Positions 14,892 through 22,774 of a stretch of 25,061 nucleotides of DNA are shown here, piece after piece. The position numbers and the translations under genes are program-made. How positions within the stretch are numbered: the first letter of the stretch is position 1; each line of letters opens with the position of its first letter. Source of the DNA: JAYFRE01 sp034926235 (GTDB lineage Bacteria; Pseudomonadota; Alphaproteobacteria; Rhodospirillales; Magnetospirillaceae); contig JAYFRE010000110.1 of NCBI GenBank assembly GCA_034926235.1, forward strand, positions 1 to 25,061, given 5' to 3'. The notes under the pieces are model-generated. The model saw only the letters and a list, made by a program, of their open reading frames with translations. It ran no database searches and was not told the DNA's origin.

Positions 14892-14925
14892 TGATAATGA
14901 TAGTCGTTATCATCTATGGGGCCAA
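14892..14925 (-). promoter_or_regulatory. Fur box overlapping a minus-strand promoter
   Basis: GATAATGATAGTCGTTATC (14893-14911) matches the classic 19-bp Fur consensus GATAATGATAATCATTATC at 17 positions, and the dyad extends to 21 bp (14892-14912). On the minus strand TTGGCC (14925-14920) and TATCAT (14902-14897) are 17 bases apart, so the box would cover the -10 and spacer, as in iron-repressed promoters. The start would be near 14890, about 25 bases before the terminator at 14865-14834. The first gene beyond is the DUF2946-like one. Confidence 0.7.
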
Positions 14926-14957
14926 GAAAAATAAGGATAGTCGCCGGCCAGCCCGCT

Positions 14958-15935
14958 TCAACCCGGCAGGCGCTGCGCGACCGGCAGATCGCGGACCTTG
15001 CCCAGAAGATGCTCGATGAAGGCTTCCTCGGCCGGATTGAGCCGCGCTGAAGGATTCCAGGCAACATGGATATCGACCGGGGCGACCCCGTCGAAGGGCG
15101 GTAACGGCCAGAGCATGCCCGACGCGACATCTGGTGCTGCGATATGTTCGGGCAACGGGCCGATGCCCAGACCGCAAACGATCATCCGCCGCACCTCTTC
15201 AAGATTGGACGACGAACCGACGGTGCGGCCGGCGAACCCCTCCCGCGCGCGGAATACCGCCAGCGGCGAAAGCATGCCGTCGATCTGGTCGGAAATGAAG
15301 GAAACGAAATTTTCCTGCCGCAAATCATTGGTGACCAGGCTGTCCTGTCCGAACAAACGATGCGATGCGCCGCAATAAAGCCGGTAGGTCTGCCGCACCA
15401 GGATTTCGGAAGCAAGCCCCGGCACGGGTTCGCGCATTAGGCAGACGCCCAGCGATCCCATCTTCTGTTGCAGTCCCATATGCACTTCGGCGGCGGATTG
15501 CACATCGAAGCGGAAGGTGACCAGAGGATGATTTTCGTGGAATTCCCGCACCGCATCGTCCAGGAACCGCGTCTGCACCCGGCTGACCAGCAGAACTCGT
15601 ACATGGCCGGACAATTCTTCGCGGATATCGCGGACCATCATGCCGAAGCGCGAGATGTTGCCATAGATCTCGACCACTTCGCGATAGATGCCCTCGCCCG
15701 CCTCGGTGATGCGGAACCGCCCCCCGCCGCGCTGCACAAGCTGGCGTCCCAGATGACGTTCCAGCCTTTTCAGCGCCAGGCTGACGGCGGGTTGGGTCAC
15801 GCAAAGACGGGCGGCGGCGCTGGTGATTCCGCCTTCCTGCACCACCACCAGAAAGGTGCGGAGCAGGTTCCAATCGAGTTCACGCGTAAAGCGTTCCGGG
15901 TCGAACTGGTCCAGCGCTATCACCGGCAGCCCCAT
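14958..15935 (-). CDS. LysR-family transcriptional regulator
   Basis: This 325-residue regulator has an N-terminal winged HTH at about 23-84 (LRTFLVVVQEGGITSAAARLCVTQPAVSLALKRLERHLGRQLVQRGG) and a substrate-binding co-inducer domain at about 108-310 that starts with GHVRVLLVSRVQTRFLDDAVREFH. Length is normal for the family (about 300-330). The reading frame has a TTG three codons earlier; the ATG at 15933-15935 is preferred, though neither has a clear ribosome site. It is divergent from the M20/ABC operon starting at 16195, with a LysR-type dyad in the 259-base gap, so it probably controls that operon and itself. The ligand is unknown but likely related to the transported compound. Confidence 0.93.
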   Translation of the reverse strand: MGLPVIALDQFDPERFTRELDWNLLRTFLVVVQEGGITSAAARLCVTQPAVSLALKRLERHLGRQLVQRGGGRFRITEAGEGIYREVVEIYGNISRFGMMVRDIREELSGHVRVLLVSRVQTRFLDDAVREFHENHPLVTFRFDVQSAAEVHMGLQQKMGSLGVCLMREPVPGLASEILVRQTYRLYCGASHRLFGQDSLVTNDLRQENFVSFISDQIDGMLSPLAVFRAREGFAGRTVGSSSNLEEVRRMIVCGLGIGPLPEHIAAPDVASGMLWPLPPFDGVAPVDIHVAWNPSARLNPAEEAFIEHLLGKVRDLPVAQRLPG

Positions 15936-16033
15936 AAATGTCAATTAAGAAGCTGAGCGATTTTATGCCTAGAAAACGACCAGTAGCAAGCGGACAAAAT
16001 AGTTTTGCCCATATTTTCGGCTGAAAAAACGTC

Positions 16034-16050
16034 ATAAATCGATGATTCAT
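16034..16050. promoter_or_regulatory. LysR-type operator dyad in the divergent intergenic region
   Basis: ATAAATC (16034-16040) and GATTCAT (16044-16050) are near-perfect inverse copies separated by GAT, an interrupted dyad of the T-Nx-A kind bound by LysR proteins. A second A/T-rich dyad AATTcataAATT lies at 16065-16076. Both are between lysR and the M20 operon. The wider gap 15936-16194 has no other supported gene. Confidence 0.45.
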
Positions 16051-16120
16051 TAGGTTTTTCGGCCAATTCATAAATTCAGCTTATGTCGGAGATGAGCAAT
16101 CGCAATTTGCAGAAGCCCTG

Positions 16121-16175
16121 GGGCCGGCGCTCCCATGGACAGTATGGATATCCGGCCGATCGATGGGACCGGCCC
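16121..16175 (+). promoter_or_regulatory. Long stem-loop in the M20 operon leader
   Basis: GGGCCGG (16121-16127) pairs with CCGGCCC (16169-16175), and CCCAT (16132-16136) pairs with ATGGG (16163-16167), enclosing a 26-base loop with a further small GGATATCC palindrome. It ends 19 bases before the ATG, next to the AGGGA ribosome site. It may regulate translation; I could not match it to a riboswitch class. Confidence 0.4.
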
Positions 16176-16194
16176 GTAACAGGGACTTTTCTTT

Positions 16195-17535
16195 ATGAAT
16201 CCGACGTCCTGCGGCTGCGGCTCTTCCTGTTCTTCCCCCACCGGTCTCGACGGCCTGTCCCCGGCTTTGCGGGACTCCATCGCCGCGGCCGTGACCGCGC
16301 TGGAAAAAGACAGCATCGCCCTTCTGTCCGATCTGGTGCGCCAAGACTCCCAGATGGGCCAGGAACAGGGGGCGCAGAGTGTCATTGCCCGGGCTTTTAT
16401 CGATCTGGGACTGGAAATAGACGCCTTCGCCGTCGACGAGGCCTTAATCCGCAGCCATCCCGGCTATTCGCCTTCGATCATCGCCTATGACGGACGGCTG
16501 AACGTCGTCGGCATTCATAAACCCCGCGCCACCGCCGGCAAATCCCTGATCCTGAACGGTCATATCGACGTGGTCCCGCCGGGCGACGAATCGCGCTGGA
16601 CCACACCGCCCTTCGAGCCCTCTGTGCGCAAAGGGCGGCTCTATGGACGCGGGGCCGGCGACATGAAGGCCGGCATCGTCGCCTACACCATGGCTTTCAA
16701 GGCCCTGCGCAGCCTGGGATACGCCCCCGCCGCCCCGGTCTATCTTCAATCGGTGGTCGAAGAGGAATGCACCGGCAACGGCGCGCTCGCCTGCCTGTGC
16801 CGCGGCTACCGCGCCGATGCGGCGATCATCCCCGAACCCTTCAACCAGACCCTGATGACCGCCCAGATCGGCGTGATGTGGGCCGAAATCTCGGTCACCG
16901 GCCGCGCCGCGCACATGATCGACCGCAGCCAGGGCACCAGCGCCATCGACGCCGCCTTGATCGTGGCCGACCATCTGAAGACGCTGGAAACCGAATGGAA
17001 CGATCCGTCCCTGCGCCACCCCGCCTATGAAGGCGTTCCGCATCCGATCAATTTCAATCTGGGCCGGATCGAGGGCGGCGAATGGACATCTTCGGTGCCG
17101 GAACGCTGCGCCCTGCATTGGCGTTTGAGCTTCTATCCCGGCATGAGCGCCGCCGAGGCGCGCCAGGCGATCGAGGATTGCGTCGCCCAGGCGGTGGCCG
17201 GGGATGCGCGGCTGGATGGGTGCGCCGCCGCCATCCGCTGGTACGGGTTCCAAGCACCGGGTTTCGAGATCGACGCCCAGCAGCCGATGATGCGGCTTTT
17301 GGCCGACGCGCACCGCGCCGTCAGCGGCGAGGCCATCCAGGAAATCGCCTGCACCTGCACCACCGACGCCCGGTTCTTCGCCCTTTATGGCGATACGCCG
17401 GCCACCTGCTACGGGCCCGAGGCAAGCGCCATTCACACCTTTGACGAATCGGTGTCGCTGCAAAGCCTGCGCGAGGTCACCACCGTCCTGGCCCTTTTCA
17501 TCGCCGCCTGGTGCGGCCTGGAACGCCTTGAGTGA
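16195..17535 (+). CDS. M20 metallopeptidase, ArgE/DapE-type deacylase with Cys-rich N-terminus
   Basis: This 446-residue zinc hydrolase carries the M20 ligands: His123 in NGHIDVVPPGD, bridging Asp156 in YGRGAGDMKAG, catalytic Glu190 and metal Glu191 in VVEEECTGNGA, Glu214 in IIPEPFN, and His414 in SAIHTFDESV. A lid/dimerisation domain fills about 225-345. The family removes acyl or amino groups from amides such as N-acetylornithine or succinyl-diaminopimelate, but operon members also take other N-acyl amino acids. Its first 20 residues hold Cys6, Cys8 and Cys12 (SCGCGSSCSS), which is unusual and not a lipobox or signal peptide. AGGGA lies about ten bases before the ATG. It is the first gene of the ABC-transporter operon opposite lysR. 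Substrate is unknown. Confidence 0.92.
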   Translation: MNPTSCGCGSSCSSPTGLDGLSPALRDSIAAAVTALEKDSIALLSDLVRQDSQMGQEQGAQSVIARAFIDLGLEIDAFAVDEALIRSHPGYSPSIIAYDGRLNVVGIHKPRATAGKSLILNGHIDVVPPGDESRWTTPPFEPSVRKGRLYGRGAGDMKAGIVAYTMAFKALRSLGYAPAAPVYLQSVVEEECTGNGALACLCRGYRADAAIIPEPFNQTLMTAQIGVMWAEISVTGRAAHMIDRSQGTSAIDAALIVADHLKTLETEWNDPSLRHPAYEGVPHPINFNLGRIEGGEWTSSVPERCALHWRLSFYPGMSAAEARQAIEDCVAQAVAGDARLDGCAAAIRWYGFQAPGFEIDAQQPMMRLLADAHRAVSGEAIQEIACTCTTDARFFALYGDTPATCYGPEASAIHTFDESVSLQSLREVTTVLALFIAAWCGLERLE

Positions 17536-17604
17536 AGGCGTAGACGCGCCGGCGGCGGGGTCGCCGGAATTTCTTGGAAGACGCCTAACAGGAAAGATGC
17601 CCTC

Positions 17605-19212
17605 ATGAGAGACTCCTTATCGATTCTGCGACGAACGGCGATGGCGATCGCCGTCGTCGCCTTCGCGGCGCCCGGCCTTACCGGCTCGCCGGCCCTGGCC
17701 GAAGAAACCCCGGTCCGGGGCGGCACCCTGACCTCGATCATCCAGCCCGAACCGCCGCTTCTGGTGATGGGGCTTAATCAGCAAGCCTCGACCCAGACCG
17801 TCGCGGGCAAGATCTATGAAAGCCTTCTGACCTACGATTTCGGCCTCAATCCCAAGCCCAGCCTGGCCAAAAGCTGGGATGTCTCGGATGACGGGCTGAC
17901 CTACACCTTCCATCTTCAGCCCGGTGTCACCTGGCATGACGGCCAGCCTTTCTCGGCCAAGGACGTCTTGTTCAGCTTCAACACCTTCCTCAAGGAAACC
18001 CACCCCCGCGCCCGCGCCTTGTTCGGCCGATGCGAAAGCATCACCGCGCCCGACGAGTCCACCGTCGTGTTCAAGCTGAAGGAACCCTTCCCGGCCTTCC
18101 TGCAGGCTTTCGAGGTCTCGACCACCCCGATCATGCCCGCGCACATCTATGAAGGCACCGATTTCCGCGCCAATCCAAAGAACGCGACCCCGATCGGCAC
18201 CGGCCCGTTCATGTTCAAGGAATGGGAAAAGGGCAGCTTCATCCATCTGGTCGCCAACCCCAATTACTGGCAGAAGGGCAAGCCCTATCTGAAGGACATC
18301 TATTTCCGCATCATCCCCGACGCCGCGTCGCGCGCTCTGGCGCTGGAAAAGGGCGAGGTGCTGCAATCCCAGTACAACGACATCGAACCCTTCGACGTCC
18401 CCCGTCTGGCCAAGCTGCCGAACCTGTCCTTGACCAAGCAGGGCTATGAATTCGTCGCACCTTTGATGTGGCTGGAAGTCAATGGCCGTAACGCGCCCTT
18501 GAACGACAAGCGCTTCCGCCAGGCGATGATGTATGCGCTGGACCGCGCCTTCATCCGCGACAATATCTGGTTCGGCCTTGGCCGCATCGCCACCGGACCG
18601 ATCAACTCGGTCACCAAATATTACGACGCGAACGTCCGCAAATATGACTTCGACCCCAAGAAGGCCGTCGCCCTTCTGGATGAGATGGGGCTGAAGCCGG
18701 ACGCCAAAGGCGTGCGCGCCACCATCAAATTCATGCCCCTGCCCTATGGCGAGACCTGGCAGCGGCTGGGTGAGTATGTCAAGCAGGCCATGGGCCGGGT
18801 CGGCGTCAATGTGATCTTGGAGAACACCGACGCCGCCGGATGGGGCCAGCGTGAAGCCAACTGGGATTTCGACGTCACCGCCAACTTCCTTTACCAGTAT
18901 GCGGACCCGTCGATCGGCGTCAGCCGCACCTACTTGTCCAGCAACATCCGCAAAGGCGTGATGTTCAGCAACACCATGGGCTATTCGAACCCCGAGGTGG
19001 ACAAGCTGTTCGAGGCGGCGGCCAAGGAGAACGATCCCAAGCTGCGCCAGGAAGATTACTCCAAGGTTCAGCAGATCCTGGCCGAAGACGTCCCGGTCAT
19101 CTGGCTCTTGGAAATGGAGTTCCCGACCATCCTCAACAAGCGTGTTCACAACGCCATCACCACCGCGATCGGTGTCAACGAAACCTATGCCGACGCCTGG
19201 GTCTCGGAATAA
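17605..19212 (+). CDS. ABC transporter solute-binding protein, family 5 (peptide/nickel type)
   Basis: This 535-residue periplasmic protein has a signal peptide at about 1-32 (RR then a hydrophobic core, cut after ALA). The mature part has the SBP_bac_5 pattern: VRGGTLTSIIQPEPPLL, ESLLTYDFGLNPKPSLAKSWDVSDDGLTYTFHL near 75-110, GVTWHDGQPFSAKDV, and PIGTGPFMFKEW. Such proteins capture di- and oligopeptides, opines, glutathione or related compounds and pass them to DppBC-type permeases. AGGAAAG lies eight bases before the ATG. It follows the M20 gene by 69 bases and precedes the permeases, with a strong hairpin between. No lipobox is seen, so it is probably soluble. Confidence 0.94.
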   Translation: MRDSLSILRRTAMAIAVVAFAAPGLTGSPALAEETPVRGGTLTSIIQPEPPLLVMGLNQQASTQTVAGKIYESLLTYDFGLNPKPSLAKSWDVSDDGLTYTFHLQPGVTWHDGQPFSAKDVLFSFNTFLKETHPRARALFGRCESITAPDESTVVFKLKEPFPAFLQAFEVSTTPIMPAHIYEGTDFRANPKNATPIGTGPFMFKEWEKGSFIHLVANPNYWQKGKPYLKDIYFRIIPDAASRALALEKGEVLQSQYNDIEPFDVPRLAKLPNLSLTKQGYEFVAPLMWLEVNGRNAPLNDKRFRQAMMYALDRAFIRDNIWFGLGRIATGPINSVTKYYDANVRKYDFDPKKAVALLDEMGLKPDAKGVRATIKFMPLPYGETWQRLGEYVKQAMGRVGVNVILENTDAAGWGQREANWDFDVTANFLYQYADPSIGVSRTYLSSNIRKGVMFSNTMGYSNPEVDKLFEAAAKENDPKLRQEDYSKVQQILAEDVPVIWLLEMEFPTILNKRVHNAITTAIGVNETYADAWVSE

Positions 19213-19224
19213 CGCCTGAACGGC

Positions 19225-19250
19225 GCGAAGGGGGAGATTTCCCCCTTCGC
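19225..19250 (+). other. Intra-operon hairpin after the binding-protein gene
   Basis: GCGAAGGGGGA (19225-19235) and TCCCCCTTCGC (19240-19250) form an exact 11-bp stem with a GATT loop, 12 bases after the stop. There is no T-tract. In many importer operons such a structure stabilises the upstream binding-protein mRNA and lowers permease expression. Confidence 0.75.
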
Positions 19251-19297
19251 TCCCGCTCACTCCCAACCGCCCCCCTCGAAGACCAAGGAGGCCTGCC

Positions 19298-20278
19298 ATG
19301 CCCAAAAGCCTTCATTTCCTGCTGAACCGGCTCGTCAAGGCCGCCGTCGTGCTGGGGGTCGTCGTGGTCCTCAACTTCCTCCTGATCCATGCCGCCCCCG
19401 GCGATCCGGCGGTGGTCATGGCCGGCGAAGCCGGGGCCGCGGATCAGATGTTCGTCGAACAATTGCGCAGCCAGTTCGGCCTCGACCGCCCCCTTTATGA
19501 ACAGCTCGGCTCCTATGTCGGGCACATCGTTCAGGGCGATCTCGGCTTTTCCTACCGCCAGCAGCGCCCGGTCGCCGATCTGCTGCTCGACCGCCTGCCC
19601 GCCACCGTGGCCCTGACCTTGTCCGCCTTCGTCCTCGCCTTGATCTGCGGCGTAACCCTGGGCGTGATCGCCGCCGTCAATGTCGGGCGCTGGACCGACA
19701 GCCTGGTCACCGTGCTCGCCCTTTTGTCCTATGCGACGCCGATCTACTGGGTCGGGCTGATGCTGGTGCTGGTGTTCTCGGTCAATCTGGGCTGGCTGCC
19801 CGCCTTCGGCTTTGAGACCGTCGGCGCCGGCTACAAGGGCTGGGCCTGGTTCGCCGACATCCTGCGTCACATGGTCCTGCCGGTCGTCACGCTGGGCCTG
19901 TTCTACATGGCCGTCTATGCGCGCATGACCCGGGCCTCGGTGCTGGAAGTCGCCTCGATGGATTTCGTCAAGACCGCCCGCGCCAAGGGTCAGACCGAAT
20001 GGAACATCGTCACCGGCCACGTCCTTAGAAACGCCATCCTGCCGGTGCTGACGGTCGCGGGCGTCCAGGCCGGACAATTGATCGGCGGCTCGATCCTGGT
20101 CGAAACCGTGTTCGCCTGGCCCGGCCTGGGACGGCTGACCTTCGACGCCGTGCTTCAGCGCGACTACCAGTTGCTGCTGGGCGTCTTCTTCGTCACCTCG
20201 GTCCTGGTCATCGTCTTCAACATCCTGACCGATCTTCTTTACGCCCTGATCGATCCCCGCGTGGAGCTGGTCCGATGA
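19298..20278 (+). CDS. ABC transporter permease, DppB/OppB type
   Basis: This 326-residue inner-membrane protein has about six membrane segments. The N-terminal LNFLLIHAAPGDPAVVMAGE is typical of DppB, and the ATPase-contact loop is near 205-235 (ARMTRASVLEVASMDFVKTARAKGQ). It pairs with the next protein to form the membrane channel. AAGGAGG lies six bases before the ATG, the best ribosome site in the operon. It overlaps the next gene by four bases (ATGA), so the two are translationally coupled. Confidence 0.94.
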   Translation: MPKSLHFLLNRLVKAAVVLGVVVVLNFLLIHAAPGDPAVVMAGEAGAADQMFVEQLRSQFGLDRPLYEQLGSYVGHIVQGDLGFSYRQQRPVADLLLDRLPATVALTLSAFVLALICGVTLGVIAAVNVGRWTDSLVTVLALLSYATPIYWVGLMLVLVFSVNLGWLPAFGFETVGAGYKGWAWFADILRHMVLPVVTLGLFYMAVYARMTRASVLEVASMDFVKTARAKGQTEWNIVTGHVLRNAILPVLTVAGVQAGQLIGGSILVETVFAWPGLGRLTFDAVLQRDYQLLLGVFFVTSVLVIVFNILTDLLYALIDPRVELVR

Positions 20279-21117
20279 ACAAGGATTTCTATCGCGCCTT
20301 CGCCCGCAACAAAGGCGCCATGGTCGGGCTGATCATCGTCGGTCTGATCGTCCTCGTCGCCCTGTTCGCCGACATCCTCTTTCCCGCCAGCCCATGGGAC
20401 ATGGCCGGCGCGCCCTTCACCCATCCCGGCGACCGCGGCATGCTGTTCGGCTCGGACATGCTGGGACGCGATATCGCCTCCGGCATCGCCCACGGTGCCA
20501 GGGTGTCCCTGCTGGTCGGGCTGACCTCGACCATCGCCGCCGTCACCGCCGGAGTCACGCTGGGCGCGCTGGCCGGCTTCCATGGCGGCTGGATCGACGA
20601 CGCCATCATGCGCTTTGCCGAATTGTTCCAGACCATTCCCAATTTCGTGCTGGTGGTGGTCACCGTCGCCATCTTTACCCCCAGCCTGACCAGCATCATC
20701 CTGGCCATCGCCATCGTCAGCTGGGCGCCCCTGGCCCGGCTGGTGCGGGGCGAGTTCCTGTCCCTGTCATCGCGCGAATTCGTCCAGGCTGCCGTCACCT
20801 GCGGCCAGTCGAACACCACCATCATCTTCCGCCACATCCTGCCCAACTGCCTGTCGCCGATCATCGTTTCGGCCTCGCTGATGGTCGCCACCGCGATCCT
20901 GCTCGAAAGCTCGCTCAGCTTTCTAGGCCTCGGCGATCCCAACGCCATGAGCTGGGGCTTCATGGTCGGCAGCGCGCGCACCGTCCTGCGCCAGGCCTGG
21001 TGGATGAGCTTCTTTCCCGGCCTGGCCATCCTTTTGACCGTGCTGGGGCTGAACCTGATCGGCGAAGGCCTGAACGACGCCTTCAATCCCCGCCTGCGCC
21101 GCCAGAGAAAGGCCTGA
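20275..21117 (+). CDS. ABC transporter permease, DppC/OppC type
   Basis: This 280-residue inner-membrane protein has about six membrane segments. The DppC opening FYRAFARNKGAMVGLIIVG is followed by LFGSDMLGRDIASGIAHGARVSLLVGL. The EAA-like ATPase-contact loop is near 155-185 (LVRGEFLSLSSREFVQAA), and the protein ends with GLNDAFNPRLR, standard for the family. Start ATG overlaps the dppB-like stop. It is full length, and its partner ATPase gene begins four bases after its stop. Confidence 0.94.
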   Translation: MNKDFYRAFARNKGAMVGLIIVGLIVLVALFADILFPASPWDMAGAPFTHPGDRGMLFGSDMLGRDIASGIAHGARVSLLVGLTSTIAAVTAGVTLGALAGFHGGWIDDAIMRFAELFQTIPNFVLVVVTVAIFTPSLTSIILAIAIVSWAPLARLVRGEFLSLSSREFVQAAVTCGQSNTTIIFRHILPNCLSPIIVSASLMVATAILLESSLSFLGLGDPNAMSWGFMVGSARTVLRQAWWMSFFPGLAILLTVLGLNLIGEGLNDAFNPRLRRQRKA

Positions 21118-21121
21118 CGCC

Positions 21122-22774
21122 ATGACCGACGCCGCTGTTCCCCTTTTGGAAATCCGGGGCCTGACCGTCGCCCTGCCCGATGATTCCGACCGTCCCTTTG
21201 CGGTGGAAAAGATCGATTACGACCTCAATCCCGATGAAATCCTGTGCATCGTCGGCGAATCGGGATCGGGAAAATCGGTAACCGCGCATGCGATCATGGG
21301 ATTGCTGCCCCAGCCCGATCTGCGCGTCGCCGCCGGCGCCATCCTGTTCAAGGGCAAAAACATCGTTTCGATGAGCCCCGAGGAACAGCGGCATCTGCGC
21401 GGGCACCGCATCGCCATGATCTTTCAAGAACCGATGACCGCGCTTAATCCCCTGATGCGGATCGGTGCGCAGATCGAAGAAACCTTGAAGATCCACAGCA
21501 AGATGGACAAGGCCGCCCGCACCGCCCGCGTCGTCGAGCTTCTGGGCGCGGTCGGGCTGCCCAACCCCGAAACCATCCGCCGCAGCTATCCGTTCCGCTT
21601 GTCCGGCGGGCAGCGTCAGCGGGTCATGATCGCCATGGCGCTGGCGCTCAATCCGGACATCCTGATCTCAGACGAACCGTCCACGGCGCTGGACGTCACC
21701 ACCCAGAAACAGATCCTGGACCTGATCCGCCAAATCCAGCGCGAGCACCGCATGGCGGTCTTGTTCATCACCCATGATTTCGGCGTGGTGGCCGAAATCG
21801 CCGACCGAATCGCTGTGATGTCGCAAGGCAAGCTGGTCGAGCTTGGCGAGGCCGAACAGGTTCTGAACCGCCCCCAGCACGCCTATACCCGCTCGCTGAT
21901 CGCCTCGCTGCCCCATGGTGTGATCGAAGGCGATCCCGCCCCGCTCCCCGACGGCGAGCCGGTGCTGGACGCCCGCGACATCACCAAGGCCTATCCGATC
22001 GCGGGCAGCCATCCCAAACGCGAACTGGTGGTCGCCGACCACACCGATCTGGTCATCCATCCCGGTGAAACCGTCGGGCTGGTCGGCGAATCGGGATCGG
22101 GCAAGTCGACCCTGGCGCGAATCTTGATCGGGCTGATCAAGCCCGATGGCGGCCAGGTCCTGTTTCAGGGCGCGGACCTTTTGAAGCTGAACCGCGATGG
22201 CTTTCGCCCCTATCGCCGCCACATGCAGATGGTCTTCCAGGACCCCTATGCCTCGCTCAATCCCCGCCACCGGGTCGGCGACATCATCGCCCAAGGCCCG
22301 ATCGCTTTCGGCGAAAGCAAGGAAACCGCCCAAGCCCGGACGCGTGAGCTTTTGCGTCTGGTCGGGCTGGATGAAAGCGCCGCCCAGCGCTATCCGCACG
22401 AATTTTCCGGCGGGCAGCGCCAGCGCATCTCGATCGCCCGCGCGCTTGCGGTCGAACCGCAGCTTTTGATCGCCGACGAGCCGGTTTCGGCGCTGGACGC
22501 CTCGGTCCAGGCCCAGGTCCTGGCCCTGCTGGCCGACATCAGGCAAAGGCTCAATCTGTCGATGCTGTTCATCACCCATGATCTGCGCATCGCCGCGCGC
22601 ATCTGCGACCGGGTCGGCGTGATGCGGCTGGGCAAGATCGTCGAGATCGGTCCGGCGCGCGAAGTCCTGAGCCATCCCCGCGATCCCTATACGCGCGCCC
22701 TGCTCGACGCCATTCCGGGCCAGAGCTGGACACCCCCCACCGGCCTTGTCGAAGGAGCATCGTCATGCGCATAG
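21122..22774 (+). CDS. ABC transporter double ATPase (fused DppD-DppF type)
   Basis: This 550-residue cytoplasmic protein holds two complete nucleotide-binding domains. The first has Walker A GESGSGKS at 45-52, signature LSGGQRQR at 160-167 and Walker B LISDEP at 181-186. The second has GESGSGKS at 322-329, FSGGQRQR at 428-435 and LLIADEP at 448-454. Each is followed by the oligopeptide-type C-terminal stretch (PQHAYTRSLIASLP and PRDPYTRALLDAIPG). Fusion of the usual separate D and F subunits is common (GsiA, YejF). It drives import by the two preceding permeases. Its 3' end overlaps the reductase gene by ten bases. Confidence 0.95.
   Translation: MTDAAVPLLEIRGLTVALPDDSDRPFAVEKIDYDLNPDEILCIVGESGSGKSVTAHAIMGLLPQPDLRVAAGAILFKGKNIVSMSPEEQRHLRGHRIAMIFQEPMTALNPLMRIGAQIEETLKIHSKMDKAARTARVVELLGAVGLPNPETIRRSYPFRLSGGQRQRVMIAMALALNPDILISDEPSTALDVTTQKQILDLIRQIQREHRMAVLFITHDFGVVAEIADRIAVMSQGKLVELGEAEQVLNRPQHAYTRSLIASLPHGVIEGDPAPLPDGEPVLDARDITKAYPIAGSHPKRELVVADHTDLVIHPGETVGLVGESGSGKSTLARILIGLIKPDGGQVLFQGADLLKLNRDGFRPYRRHMQMVFQDPYASLNPRHRVGDIIAQGPIAFGESKETAQARTRELLRLVGLDESAAQRYPHEFSGGQRQRISIARALAVEPQLLIADEPVSALDASVQAQVLALLADIRQRLNLSMLFITHDLRIAARICDRVGVMRLGKIVEIGPAREVLSHPRDPYTRALLDAIPGQSWTPPTGLVEGASSCA

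Noticed and set aside
14810..14914. Minus-strand 35-codon frame starting in the Fur box (MITTIIINHGS)
   Set aside because: Its start lies inside the operator, upstream of the predicted transcript start, with no ribosome site, so it is unlikely to be translated.
16083..16490. Plus-strand open frame of 135 codons overlapping the M20 gene start
   Set aside because: Overlaps the deacylase in another frame, is Arg/Pro-rich and has no family signal; the M20 frame carries all the ligands.
17617..19305. Minus-strand open frame of 562 codons opposite the binding-protein gene
   Set aside because: Antisense shadow of a confident gene with signal peptide and family motifs; no start context.
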